Of a stretch of DNA of 64,000 bases, positions 13,073 through 25,660 are shown piece by piece. The DNA lies in the NCBI GenBank assembly GCA_026826555.1, contig JAKSZT010054304.1:31263024-31327023 (forward strand), in the 5' to 3' direction. Made by a program: the position numbers and the translations under genes. Origin of the DNA: Tolypeutes matacus. Lineage: Eukaryota > Chordata > Mammalia > Cingulata > Chlamyphoridae. Numbering within the stretch: the stretch's first letter is position 1; every line of letters starts with the position of its first letter. The notes below the pieces were generated by a model. It made no database searches and was not told the DNA's origin. It saw only the letters and a program-made list of their open reading frames with translations.

Positions 13073-14454
13073 TATACTGCAGAGGGAACTAATCTTCTGC
13101 TTGATCCTGTCAATACAATCTTGTCCTACCAGTAAAGACAAGTTAAATACTACTACCTAATGGTGGGATTGAATAGAAAGAATGAAAGGAAGAAGGTGAG
13201 TTCTATTCCTTAATTCTGTGCATTCCATGGGGGAAATTATTGCTAAAATCTCAAAGTACAAAAATCACCTGTATAACTGATAAATAAGAAAGATGACAGT
13301 GTTTCAACATAAATGATTGCATAACAAAATATCTTGGTAGGATCTAGATATTATTAATTTTAATTCAGAAGTTCAATGCAGCAGGTTCAAATTAGTATAT
13401 TTAAATCAGAAAATTCATTGTAAAGTAAAATATATGAAATGCTTCAGGAAATTTATTACAATTAACATCGTATACTATCAAAAATGTGAAGACAGTTCAA
13501 AATTAAGACTAAAAGAATCTACATAGAAGAGGGAATGGAAATAATATTTGCAGACATTTGGACAATATGATTCTGCCTCTTCTGACATAGTCTGATAATA
13601 GAATGCATTCTAGTCTGTCAGAAGATTAAACATTTCAGTGTCAATAAAAAACAATTGTCACATGAATCCCAATTTAAAGGGAATTAGAGAATTTGAGGAA
13701 TAAATGTAATTGAAAAAACTTTTATTCACCACAAACTATATGTACTATGCAAATACAAGATAATTACACTCTTGTCCTTGCCTTTATGGACAATGTTTTC
13801 ATTTACAATTTTGTAACATTTTAGAAATGCTATATTTTTACAGTGTTCCTGGAAAAAGTGGTAGTATAATAATGACATGTTGCTCAGCAAAGATATTTAT
13901 ACTGTTGAAAATAGACTTACTAAAATATTCTAAGAGCAAGACTCACTAATGCTATGAAGTTAAGAAATTTTGGAGTTGGACAATCAAATGGACAATAAAT
14001 CTCTTGATCTAGATGGATCTAAAACTGACCTTAGAGTTAACAAGGCCTACCAGTTGAAAATGAGCTGCATAATTAGGAGTTATTATATCAGGAAACATAA
14101 AGTATAGTATGTCCTCTGAATTCACAAAACAAGGCTTATTATTCTTAAGGAAACTTCAAATAAGTTTCATTATAATTATTAATTTTTAAAGTCCTAATTA
14201 TTTAGACTAGAGAACACTTAAAATTTTAAAATAATAATCTTCACATATATATTCCTATTTGTAAAAAAGTGAAAATGTTCAAACTTTTTTAAACATAGGA
14301 GTTTGTGTTTATAAATATTGCTAAGGAATCCTAAACGTGTCTTCTAATTCTGGTTATAGATGTCATTCAAGTCACAAGATAATAATTCCACTGCACTATA
14401 AGAAACATGGGGTAGAGATTTGTATCTGCTTTGTTCACTCCTCTAAACAAAGCA

Positions 14455-14505
14455 CCAGCAACAAAACTTGGCACACAGCAGACAATCAATGAATATATGA
14501 GTAAT
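14455..14505 (+). repeat. L2/MIR 3'-end-like fragment
   Basis: The phrase 'cttggcacacagcagacaat', followed by 'caatgaatatatgagt', resembles the 3' end of L2 (gcctggcacatagtaggtgctcaataaatatttg). It is too short to be certain. Confidence 0.35.
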
Positions 14506-14933
14506 AGTAAAATTAAAATTACAAAGTAAATCCTTGTAATGTTAATCCTAATTTCTAATTAATTCTAATTACTAAAATCAAAATTTATAACATTGGAAAT
14601 ATTTCCATTATAAAGAAACTAACATTTTTTAAAAGAAACACACTAAGATATCAACTAAGTCATCACTCTGAGAATTGCTATGATTTTATTTTCAGAACTG
14701 TACTGGATTCTACATTTCTCTTTAATACTTATTCTTTAATATCCTAGGTAGAAAAAATATTAGTTATTGACCTTTCTCTAGACTCAGGAATTTGATAGCT
14801 CTCCTATTTTCTAAAAGACAGCTATATTTACAATGTCAAAATTGGAGATGTGTGAAAATAAAATGAATGGCCAAGCATTACCTTTAAAACATTAAGTATT
14901 AGTGGATTAAAATACACTGTACTTCAAATAGAA

Positions 14934-14958
14934 ACACACACACACACACACACACACA
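14934..14958. repeat. (AC)n microsatellite
   Basis: About 12 AC units run uninterrupted, just upstream of the SINE insertion at 14997. Confidence 0.9.
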
Positions 14959-14983
14959 AACATCTAAGCACCTTAAGAGCACG

Positions 14984-15266
14984 TGTTATATCTTTTTTTT
15001 TAAAGATTTATTTTTATTTATTTATTTACCCCCGCCTCTTGCTGCCTATGCTGGCTGTGTCCATGTTTGCTGTGCTTTTTCCAATGATTGCTTGTCTCCC
15101 TTTGTTGGGTCATCTTGCTGCGTCGTACCTAGTGGGCTGTCAGCTTACCACCGTGCAGGCCAGCTTGCCTTCACCAGGAGGCCCTGGGAATCGAACCCCA
15201 GGCCTCGCATATGGTAAACAGGAATCCAACCATTTGAGCCACATCTGCTTCCCTGTTATATCTTTT
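14984..15266 (-). mobile_element. DAS-SINE with 13-bp target-site duplications
   Basis: The body at 14997-15253 is bounded by exact 13-bp duplications tgttatatctttt (14984-14996 and 15254-15266). On the plus strand it begins with a T-run, 'aaagatttatttttattta' and C-rich sequence. It ends with the inverted tRNA-derived head, whose complement gives B box GGTTCGATTCC and A-box-like TGGCTCAAATGG. The whole has the layout of the armadillo DAS-SINE. The exact duplications indicate a fairly young L1-mediated insertion into BRINP3 intron 1. Confidence 0.93.
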
Positions 15267-15636
15267 AATTGTTATATTCTCAAGGCCTTCCGCAGTGCTC
15301 ACAATTGATGAGACAAGATATACAGCAAATACTTTTTTAAAATGTAGGCAAAAATAGCAACAAAAAGAGGTAATTTATACAAGCAAACCAATCCAGTATC
15401 AAGCATTTAAATCTTTATCTCTTATTGTTCTCCAATGCCTTTGGAACCACCCTGTAATACAGTACATCTCTTTAACAACTACTCTTCACACATCTTACCC
15501 AGGTGACAGGGATGTACTAATAGCCCATATTTTCATAGGATAATTTGCCTTACAATGTCTGGTGTTGGTAATATATTCCAGTGTAACTAACTAATCTTTC
15601 TTCTAATAATCAGCAACTGAGTTCACCATTGTTCCC

Positions 15637-15834
15637 CATCATAGGATTTTTTTTTTTTTTTTTAATGAGGGTAAAATGAAATAACTTTTAATTATTTCAT
15701 TTTTTTATTGTGGTAAAATATACATTTAAAAAAGCATTTTACCCATTTTAAGTGTTCACTCTTGTGACATTAAGTGACAATGTTGTGAAATTTTACCACT
15801 ATCTCGGTGGCTCATTTCATCATCATAGGATTTT
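15637..15834 (-). mobile_element. Short L1 3'-end insertion with 14-bp target-site duplications
   Basis: Exact duplications catcataggatttt (15637-15650 and 15821-15834) bracket about 170 bp. The insert starts with a T-run (poly-A of a minus-strand copy) and contains 'attgtggtaaaatatacatt' and 'attttacccattttaagtg', known from old L1 3' ends. It is severely 5'-truncated. The duplication and tail show target-primed reverse transcription. Confidence 0.8.
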
Positions 15835-18800
15835 GAGGACACTTGATATTTTCAAGGACCACTCTTGTCAATACATTACTTTAACTTCTAAAATAGCCCA
15901 ACTGTCTTCCAACTCAGAAAGTTATAACAAGCTTAAGATACTAAACTTCACTAGAAAGCCAAGGTAAAAAATATGAAAAATAATCTATATTCTTGAGGAG
16001 TTTTAATATTTAAAAAACAGCCAAAATTTGAAGGCAATTATAAGAATAAGTGGTATGTTACTATGTCTGACCTAATGAGACTATTGAATATTAACTATGC
16101 CTAACATCTCATGTACACACTAACTATTACTTGTTAAATATTTTTTGTCTGAAATTCTCAAGAAGTACCTTCTGAACAGCATTTGTCTGATTTCAATTCC
16201 TGAACAAATAAATTGTCTCCTTCAACTCAGACCTTTGCAAATTATAATCTAAAAGGTAGTAAAACATGTAATATATTTATTACTCTTGTGATGAAAGAAT
16301 CATGTGAGACTTCAGTCAACTTTTATTTACCTTACTTACTCAAGGTTATTGATAAAAAGGAAATATTTTTAATATTTAACCACAATAGTTTATATTAGAA
16401 CTGTTGATTCTGTCAATCAGAATTGATTTCCTTAAAGAACAGCTTCCAAAGCTAGGTTTAAATAGCAATAACATCATGAATAATCTCTGTATTCATTCTG
16501 GTCCATCTTCATATGATTGTAATTTGTTGTTTGCTTTTCAAATTGTTTGAACAGGAGACGTCTTAAAATTTCTGCATTTCATAGACTCATGAAAGATAAA
16601 AACGAAAACCTACTAGAGTTTACTCTTAGAGGAAACATAAATGTTTGGAGTTATTTTCCCCACAATTATGTTACTACTCAAGCATAGTTATTAATCTTCT
16701 AGTCAGAGGATAAAAATAGCTATATATTAAAATGTCAATAATTTATCCTTGGTCTAAAAGTTTTCAAATAAGAAGTGATGTATTGCAAAAGTATATGACT
16801 CTTGGGAGGAAGAGGGCTTGTAAATCCATAAGCTATGTCTCCACTTAAAGGTAAGAAAGATGCTTAAAACAATTATTTTAGTCCCCCCCAAAATTTTAGG
16901 GTTAAGTATTTTTTTAAACTGTAGGGTGCTCCTTAATAAAAAGGAGAAGTGCTTTTTCTCCTTAGTTCCATAGTGTAACTTTACATAGATGACGCCTCAT
17001 AAGTTTACATTAAAAAACAAGTTTTGTCTTTGAGTGGTAGCAAATGACAGTCTGAATGTGAAAACACACACTCCATCACAATTATTTATTCAAGCAAGTT
17101 TGTGAATAAAAATTAGCAAATGTTTATAAAACTCAATTTGTAGTGAAATTAGTATTACGTATTTTAAGGAAAAACAATATATTTCTAGTTGTTTTGTTGC
17201 TGTCACAAATTGTTAATTGGTAATATTTTTTGGAAACTTTGGTCTTCTTCCTCATTATTCCATTGTACAATCTTAAAAATAGTGTTTATCATATTTATAA
17301 AACATACTAACAATGTGCATTTATATATTAGTGGCCAGTCTAAATAAATAATGAGATGGTCTATTGCTGTAAGTTCAAGTACAGCATTCTATTTATTTAT
17401 TTTTTTTAGTAAGCTAGTTTAGTCTATATACTTAGACGCTCTGTGTTATATAAGAAAATGTTGAGAAACATAATTTTCTTAAGATACTATTTTGTACAAC
17501 TTTGCTGCATAATTTAATGGTTTTTCTTCTAAAAAATTTTTATTGTGCTTATCATTATCTAGGAGGCACTCATTTATGAAAAAGACTGTTCTACCACCTC
17601 TATAGACATATTTACAGGGTTGATTCTTCAAACTATCAGAAATGTTAATGCACCAAAGACATGAAAATCACTTGGAGATATTGTCTATCCCAAGACTTTC
17701 TTAATTGGATTAATTTTTGTTCTTATATTTACTTTAGCTGCAACAGAAGAAACTGCTGCACACAGAATTAAACCGCATATCTAAAAGCAGGTGTAAAGTA
17801 TTGTATGTGCATTATGCATACATATAAAAAGTATTAGACAGAACACAATTTTACTCAAACTACAGACCATATGAGATTTTTTAATATGATACTTGGATGA
17901 ACTCAGGTTTTTATTTTTTTAATTTGTCTTTTGATTTTTTTTTAAGACTTTTTCCAGACTGGCTTGTATCTCAGATGCCATCTGAAATGTTTTAAAGAAA
18001 ATATTTTTCCTTTGTGACAGTGAGCGTTTACTAAATCTATGAAGTAGCAGTGTGTTTATATACTGGCCACTATTTGACACTAAAATGCATGCTTACTCAA
18101 TTCTGGTCTTCCCAAGACTAGATTGTTTTTTAATAGTGAAATATTTTAGAAATTGCTTTTAAAATTAACAAAATGCAAGAGTCCAGAAAAGTTAATAAAA
18201 AACAGCTCAGTCCTAATGAGGTTGGCTGATATTCACAGAAATCAGGAAGAATAAGTCTATCTATAAGTGTTCTTTCACAATAAATCTATAATGGAATTTA
18301 AATGAAACTGACCATTATGAGGGAATAATTCTTATGTAGTAGAAAGCTATAATACATTTGAATGTAATGTTCACATATTTATTAATTTAATCAATATATG
18401 TATGTTTTATAGGTTTAATTTCCTGGAACTATAACATGGTAGCTTTTTTACTAGCTATTAAAGGCAATTCATGTTCCTTTGGGGGCTCTTAAAGGCATCT
18501 CCATATGAGTGAATTAGGGTATAAGCATTAAAACAAATACTTCTAAAGAACATAATTACAAGTAAAAATAGGTCACACTGAGGATAAATACCTTTAAACT
18601 CTAAACTTAATAAAAATAAAAATTTTGAAGTTATGAATTATAGTTAAGACAAAAACAATGAATATAGAAGAATGAGAATCTATTAGGTTTCTCAATTTAA
18701 TAGATTATATGACATTTTTCCACATCCCAATTTACACTTTCTTAGTTAAAACTAAACATTGTAAAAAATCAACACAACTATTTTTTCATGATAAAGTATT

Positions 18801-19860
18801 TGGTAATCCAATCAGCTCATTGGAAATATATCATTAGTTAGATTTTTAATTCTTGGGAGAAAATTTGTTTACACAATCATACTTGAGCTGATTTCCATTA
18901 TTAGAGCACCAATTAATTATTTATGATTAATGACTCTGAATATAAAATTGAGACATATCCCAGAGTTTGTATGAATGCTTTATTTGAAACATTAGGTATA
19001 GAAGAGAGTGGATCCCTGTATTATGAAATAATAATCTATGAAGATTTTGCAACTGGAGAGTTCTGCAAGTGTGTAATTGGATATAAATATTATTGAAACC
19101 TCATCAAATATACTTTGAAATGATAGTGCTAAAAGTTTTTAAATGCCAATGACAAAGATATTTGATGACCAGTGTAAAATGGTTAAAGTGTCCATTTGAT
19201 TCCTCTACCAAAAAAAAAAAAATTGGCTAGAACTTCCAGTTATATCTTCCATAGAGAGGCCATTATATTCATGATTAAATTTCATCCTCTTCTAGAATAG
19301 GATAAATATTATTACATTACCCCTTTCTATTACTAAAGATCACCCATTAACAATCAATAACATTTAAAAACAAAATTCATTTTTTTGTTTTTTAGAATAT
19401 ATGAATTTACACCAAAATCAAATCAAACCTGTAGTGGTGCCTTAAGAAAATGGTCAGAGGTATATGCCTAAGTATCTAAATGAAATCAGCCAAGTAGTTG
19501 CTAAATTAAAAGACATACACTCAATGACAGCTATCACCCCAATTTTTTTCTGATAAGCTAAATAAGAGTTTACAAAAACATTGTAAATTAAAAGTTTATT
19601 TATTTTTCAAATATTTTCATTTTGAAAGTTGTTACATCAAACTATTTTTATCTTGTTTTCAATTAAGAGCAGACCGAGATCATCAGGGTGATAATATAAA
19701 CTTCTAAGAAATCAGATATCTGTTTCATTAAATGACACTGAGAAGTCAGTCAAGAACAACTATTTTGTAAAAGTAGGATTATTCTCCCAGAACTGAATTA
19801 AAGTCAAGATAAATGTAATATAAATAAGAAATAATGTGCTTCAGGAAGTGTATTCTTTCA

Positions 19861-19877
19861 AGTGTGTGTGTGTGTGT
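19861..19877. repeat. Short (GT)n tract
   Basis: About eight GT units lie in otherwise unique intron 1 sequence. Confidence 0.8.
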
Positions 19878-20139
19878 TTTATCTACACGATATCAAAACA
19901 AAAGGAAGAACACTGATTAAACTTATTGTCATGATGACACCATAGAACAATAATATTTGACACTAATATTCTAAAAAAAGTTGAGGCAACATTGCCTTTT
20001 TTTGTGGAGATACAGTTTTATGAAAAGAGACACTAAAAAATTCAAACCTACATGGATCTTTTCCATAATATATTTGGTTTTCATAGCATTTTTGTCTTTT
20101 GAAAGCATCCGCATCTCTTCTTATCATTCCATCTGCAAC

Positions 20140-20285
20140 AACACTGATGTAGATATTGTTTTCCCCCATATGAGAAATAAGGAAAATAAGGGAAGCTTGG
20201 TCAAGAAATCTTAGGTAGAACTAGAACTGAAATTCAGTAAGGAATCCAAGATCCAACGGTACTTTATTTTTCCCAATAACCCAAT
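20140..20285 (-). repeat. MIR-like fragment
   Basis: The order 'atgagaaataaggaaaat', 'agcttggtcaagaaatc' and 'tagaactagaactgaaattc' matches the inverted MIR pattern (gatgaggaaactgag...cttgcccaaggtca...agccaggattc). It is much decayed. Confidence 0.45.
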
Positions 20286-23068
20286 ACTATTCCGTGGAAG
20301 AGAAAAATGTTGAGTGTTAAAAAGATAAGTATCTTATTAATCATAAGTTAAATGACCAAACACGTTTGGGATTATTTTTTTAAGCAACAATAAATTTGTG
20401 CTAAATGTCAAAGATTGGAGTCCTATCCCTGTTTGCATCTGAACTCTTTTAAAACTAATATACAATGTTCTAAACTACTAAAATTTTCAGACACTTACTC
20501 CAGTCAGTATCTGCTCATTTTAAAGAAAATATAGAAATATAGTTAATTGAAGCATAGGTTGAAAATAAGCATCAAAGTTTTGAAATCCTACCACTTGTGT
20601 TCTTTGCACTTGTAGACAAAAACACAGAAAGGCATTACTCTGAAAATAATTTCCACTTTTATTTAAAGAACACACAAATCTAGAGTAATGCCAATTATTC
20701 ATTATAGAGTCCCAATGTCTTTTTCCTACTTAGGTTCCATTTACTTAACTGCAATCTACCAAACATTTTGCATGAAGAAAAGCAAAATGAACTGTAGTTT
20801 ATAAATGTTTACATTTCTATTAGAATATAATGTTGGGTTTCTTAAAAGAAAATATTCCATAAGAAGATGGAATCACATAATATTGTCTGATTAAAAGCTA
20901 ATTTAAATCAACCATTTTATGGAATAGTGTCTATTTAATTTGGAAAATATTATTAAAGCAACATATTTTTAAAATAAATACCAATTCCACCCACTGAAAA
21001 TTGGACATATGCACAATGAATATGTTTTCCACAATAAAACTCCAGAGGGTAAAATACAAACAGATGAGGAATAGGAATTCTTTGATGAACAACTTTCTCC
21101 AGTGGAGTAGAAACTACCTTTTCCATCCAACTAAGAAAAGCACTACTTTGCAATTTTATGACCCAAACTTGCAATTATCTTTCTTATTTCTTCAATATTT
21201 TATCATTGAGCATCACAAGTAGACAAATTATTGATCAGGGATCCATGCCAATAAATGTCAGTACTAAGACTATTTACAAAGGAAATTTAAAAGATACAAT
21301 TTCTTAGAGAAGAAAAAGTGTTAGAGATAAATGGGATAGTATTAGGACTGTGTCTTAGTAATTTTTTTTCTTCAATCTATGGGAAATCCAGACTTCTTCA
21401 ACATGTAAACAAACTGAAACAAAACATCAGTAATAATAACAAAACTTATAAAAACATTAGTAATTTGTTATGCCATTTTAAATGAGTTGTTTTAAAGTGT
21501 TTAAATCTGACAGTGGAATAAATCTATTGGCTGCTAAAATTATACATCAACAAAACTTTAAATACAAAAGAGCTTTATTCATGGAATATTTAAATTTGTA
21601 CTGACTTTTTTTTTTTTTTTCAGTTTTCTATTTGGTTTCCTAAACCCAAAGATTTCTATATTGGGGTCATTCAAAACATTGTCTTTGGGCAAGCTATTTT
21701 TTTTTTTTTCCAATATTACTTGACAGCCCAACCCCCCCACCCCATGGATTTTTTTTTCAAGATTGAGATAATAACATCAAAATGCCCACAAAACATTTCT
21801 CTAAAGTAGTCGAATTTACTTTGCTAGTTCAAGATGCACTTAATAGTTCTGCAACTGCCCTTTATTATATGTAAGATCTGTGACCTTACCAAAAGGCAAT
21901 GTTTTAAGGCATTTCTGCAACTGCCATCTTTCATACTCCTAGGGATTCTGCATCCCTTCCTCTAACTCTCTAACTTCCCTCTTTCTTTCTCTTCCTTTGC
22001 TCCAAATTACGATTTTTGCAACATTGTTAAACATTTAAATGAATGCATGTTAAATATGTAAATGCCTTTAAATGGAGTCATCAATGTGAATATTAAGAAA
22101 GTTATGCACCATAGCAGGACCATCTGAAAAGGCTTATATTCCATCACTTGAAACAGGGAAAAAATCATCACAGGATGGGCCAAACACAGGATATATTACT
22201 GTCAATGAAACATAGACATTACAAATGCCAGCTCTTCGGTCCTTACCTGCTTAACTGCATGATAACAAGCACATCAACAGCACGCAAAAGAAAAAGTCCC
22301 ACAAATCCGAATCGTCTGTTTTCGGAGCTGCTGTGACAGTTTATACCCTGATGTTTTCTTCTTTACCTAGATACATTTGACTGGCTAGAATATTTGCAAT
22401 CCTAGTCACCTCTTCCTCTATTGTAACAGCCGTTTAACATTTCACAGCTGGAAACTTGCATGCTATCTTCTGAAGTAGAGCCTACCCTGCGTTTCCCAGC
22501 CTGATTCCCATTTAGAAGGAGGTCCCAGCTCTAACCGGCTGATCACGTTCTTGACCTGGTGCAACTCTTGGGGAATGGGAGAACAGCCATCAAGAGACAA
22601 ACTCTCTGCCACTGCTTGGCTGCACAACTAGCAGAAACCAGCGGCCAAGAAGCACCACCCCCTCTCTGGCGGACGCGGAGAGAGCGCCCAGTCTCAGGTC
22701 CTCCTATCTTACAACCCCACCTCCAGAAAAGGGGGAAAATAAAAATAAAAGCCCAACTTGAAAGTGGGTATGATATAAGCTAAGCAGCTCCCAACCCTCA
22801 TTTCTTTCGTTCTAACTTCAAGCTTATATGCTACGGTCTAGGTCCGAATTGAACTGCAACTGTCTTCCCTACCCCACTGTCCTGATTCTTGGGAGTTGGT
22901 GAACCGTGGGAGGGAGTGACGGTCAGCAATACTTTAATACTGAGCCTCAGAAGTCATTCAGCAATTCTAACCTAACTAAGCAGTGGGATGAAGACAGCTG
23001 TTAGGGTTTTAGAAAGCAGACATACCAAAGAATCATCATCTACTAGTCTTAGTTATAGCGCATTAAAA

Positions 23069-23085
23069 ATTAATTAATTAATTAA
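23069..23085. promoter_or_regulatory. (ATTA)n run with overlapping TAATTA sites
   Basis: The run attaattaattaattaa beside the CpG cluster contains several overlapping copies of TAATTA, a core bound by many homeodomain proteins. It could equally be a small microsatellite. Confidence 0.4.
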
Positions 23086-23317
23086 CGCAGAAGGGCGTTG
23101 ATAAGAGATTCTAGAGAGCTCAAGTCTGTCTTCTCACACAGAAGAGGTTTTGCTCGAATTCGCCAGGAGGAAGGCTGGAATTATAGATTAAGAGAAGAAT
23201 GAAACCTCCTGATGCGCCCCAAGCTCCAGTGCTGCAAATGTCCACACCAAGCACACTTTCGCCGCAGGGGCTGAGTGTGGAGCCTGCACTAGCAGGTCGG
23301 AGTAGGAGGCACCGTCC

Positions 23318-23428
23318 CTACATCGAGTGGGTCAGTCCCACACCCAGCACCAATCCTACTGCCAGGCAAGTCAACCAGGTGCGGCGTTCGCCGTGCTCCC
23401 GGCGGCCAGGTGGTTTAGGCGTTGCCAT
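23318..23428 (-). CDS. Possible 36-residue small ORF with hydrophobic segment (unrecognised)
   Basis: The ATG at 23428-23426 opens 36 codons: a basic N-terminus (MATPKPPGRREHGERR), then a hydrophobic stretch TWLTCLAVGLVLGVGL, then THSM and a stop. The pattern resembles a signal anchor. I recognise no family. It falls inside intron 1 if the donor at 23570 is used and is surrounded by CpG-rich DNA, where ORFs arise easily by chance. The complementary strand is also open (frame at 23199-23573), which is typical of GC-rich DNA, so coding status is doubtful. Confidence 0.15.
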   Translation of the reverse strand: MATPKPPGRREHGERRTWLTCLAVGLVLGVGLTHSM

Positions 23429-23569
23429 GAGCTGCGACGAAATCTCCAGGCAAAATCGCCTGTTGATAGCCCTCTGGTTAAACCGTCCTTGGCTGAGGGA
23501 GCCTCTCAGATGCCAATTTTCCTTTTGCAAAAGTGAACGTCAGGTTATAATACAGCAAAACGCACTTAC

Positions 23570-23900
23570 CTAAATGTCTGTGCCTTACTGGGTAGACTAC
23601 GTTAAGAAAAGATCTGACTGCGCTGAAAGTTGTCTCCCACCCCCCCCCTTCTCTCCTCCCTCCACTCCTGCGCAACAGCAGCAGTCCTCCAAAGAGGCTG
23701 TTTGAATTGGTGAATTATAATATGCCCTCGTTTCTTCAACTGAAGTCACGGACGCTGAAGACAGGGAGGACGACCGGACATGGAAAGAAACCAGGTAGAA
23801 ACTAGTGAGGGGTAAGGGGCGCCAAGTGATGTGGATCACTTTCAGTACGTTCTCTCTGTGGGAGACAAGGGGGAAAAGCCCTTGAATCCTGAGCCCGGGA
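23570..23900 (-). other. BRINP3: Candidate BRINP3 exon 1 (5' non-coding), donor A
   Basis: The minus strand reads CATTTAG|GTAAGTGCG, a near-ideal 5' splice site with the last exon base at 23570. Upstream lie pyrimidine-rich DNA, a GC-box-like G-run at about 23904-23922 and CpGs, consistent with a TATA-less promoter. The left limit is exact if the donor is used; the right limit (transcription start) is a guess. A splice-acceptor-like sequence (CCTCCCTGTCTTCAG, AG at 23756-23755) would instead make 23754-23570 an internal 185-nt non-coding exon. Assignment rests on strand, spacing and splice consensus only. Confidence 0.45.
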
Positions 23901-25177
23901 TGGGGGCGGGCGGGGGGGGGAGAATGGGGTGACGCTGCAGCTGGAGTACTTTTAAGTCTGGATGCTAAAAGGGCGTTTGAATTAATATATATAAAACTTA
24001 GGTTGTCACGTGAGCCATCAATAGGCAGGAATAGTTCTTACCGAGAAATTAAAAAAATAAAACAAAAAGAAGAAAAGAAAGAAAAGCTTGAACAATAGAT
24101 TCTGACCTCCAGCTATACAAATAAAGGGAATGGAGTCAAAACCTGGGATTTGGGGAGGGAGTGGAGGGGTGTGGGGGGGTGTATAGTGTTCATAAAATAA
24201 ACCTCAAAACCCTCAATATCCATCATTAGAGATTACTGGTACATGCAGACTTGGCATATAAAGAATACTGTGCAAAGATTTAAATGTTTCTCAAACATAC
24301 TTGCACTGAAAGGGGACATGATAATCACAACCCTCAGTTAAGGTAATAAAAATGTACATAAAAGGAAAAACACTGACCATATTAACATACTTATTAAAAA
24401 CTGAGAGTAGAGATGGGTAAGTATGAAAAGGGAAGCAATTAAAATTTTCATGGTAATTTCAATTTATTATAAGTAAGATAATCAGTGGTTTCTTCTGAAA
24501 GCTCCCTTCTGAAATGAGCACTCAGTGTCTGAATAAGCTGCTCACTAGTTAAACTTGCCAAATCTGAAATGTACTCCTAAATACAATGCCCAAAATATTG
24601 TGTTCATATGTGATCTGGGATGTTGTAGAAAAATGGTGTACTCAAAACTCCCACTCCTCTTCTTAACATGAAGGGACATTTCAGTGCTTAGTGCCTTGCT
24701 AAGTCTGTAAAATACACTTTACAAAAGTCCTTCCTTAGTCATGTAATTGCTTATGATGAACAAATACTGACATGAACAACCTTCTGAAGATTAGAGACTA
24801 GTGAACTTGACCAGACCTTGCTATTGTTAGAAGATCTATTTAAAACTTTCTTAAATAAACATATATAATGTGACATTTCAAATGGCCTAGGAATGGGTGA
24901 CAAAAAGGGTTAATACCTGGGAGGGGGAAGGGAAGTTAATGTTCCATATACCTGTAATATAAATGAGGACAGAAATAAATAAAGAATATACAAGGTAGTG
25001 AGGTAATTCATTACATGGGATATATCTTAGCACGATTGCAACTAACATACTAATTAATAGATATGGTCACAGATTTTTGAGTTCTGAAAATGTAAAAATG
25101 AGACATGTTTTCTAAAAACTAAACTTATTAAAATAACACGAGTAATAAGTTAATAACATACTAAGAGAGTAACTTAC

Positions 25178-25660
25178 CAGATGAAAATTCAGGAAACAAG
25201 ATGAATGTGAGAAAAATACATCCAAAATTCACGTAGATATTCCATGATCTTCCAAATCAAGGTAAAGAAGTGAACTGCAGGGTGATGGAACTTTGAAATA
25301 ATCAGCAGTTCCTGATGGCATGTAACCAAGTAAAAATCAGCTACATCACGGAGAACCACGAACGCCCACGAAAGGAAGCAAAACGTAAGAGGTGCTTTTT
25401 TGGGGGGAGGGGGCTTGTTTGTGGTTAGCCTTAGGCAAAGTGAAAATTTACAGACTACATCCCCATTCAGTGGCGAAAGACAGATGCTGTGAAACCCCAG
25501 AGAACAAGAGGTGGAATTCAGATAAATCTGCAAGAGAAGTAAAAGGATGTGCTGAAGACAAGGAGATAAAGAGTGAACTAGTGAGCGAGGCTGTAGCCAT
25601 CCTGATAGATATAGCAGCAAGAATGATTTAGGCTGGTGGGGAGGGTCCAATGAGAATACA
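25178..25660 (-). other. BRINP3: Candidate alternative BRINP3 first exon, donor B
   Basis: Minus-strand TTTTCATCTG|GTAAGTTACT is a second strong donor with its last exon base at 25178. CpG-dense sequence lies 0.5-1.1 kb upstream on the minus strand (about 25.66-26.3 kb). A long minus-strand frame crosses this stretch (25650-25189), but its leucine- and serine-rich composition matches no protein I know, so I treat the stretch as untranslated. The exon start is unknown. Confidence 0.3.

Larger units (their letters stand above)
4334..23569 (-). other. BRINP3: BRINP3 intron 1
   Basis: The 19.2-kb intron lies between the exon-2 acceptor (4334) and the nearest strong upstream minus-strand donor (AG|GTAAGT, exon end 23570). 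If the donor at 25178 is used instead, it is about 20.8 kb. It is AT-rich with no convincing coding exon. Stretches not itemised separately (for example 4910-6430, 6640-8680, 9800-11130, 11330-14930 and 15840-22500) look like mostly unique non-coding DNA. Confidence 0.65.

Noticed and set aside
25189..25650. 153-codon minus-strand frame upstream of splice donor B
   Set aside because: Leu/Ser/His-rich with no recognisable domain and no known BRINP3 extension. Kept only as possible untranslated exon sequence.
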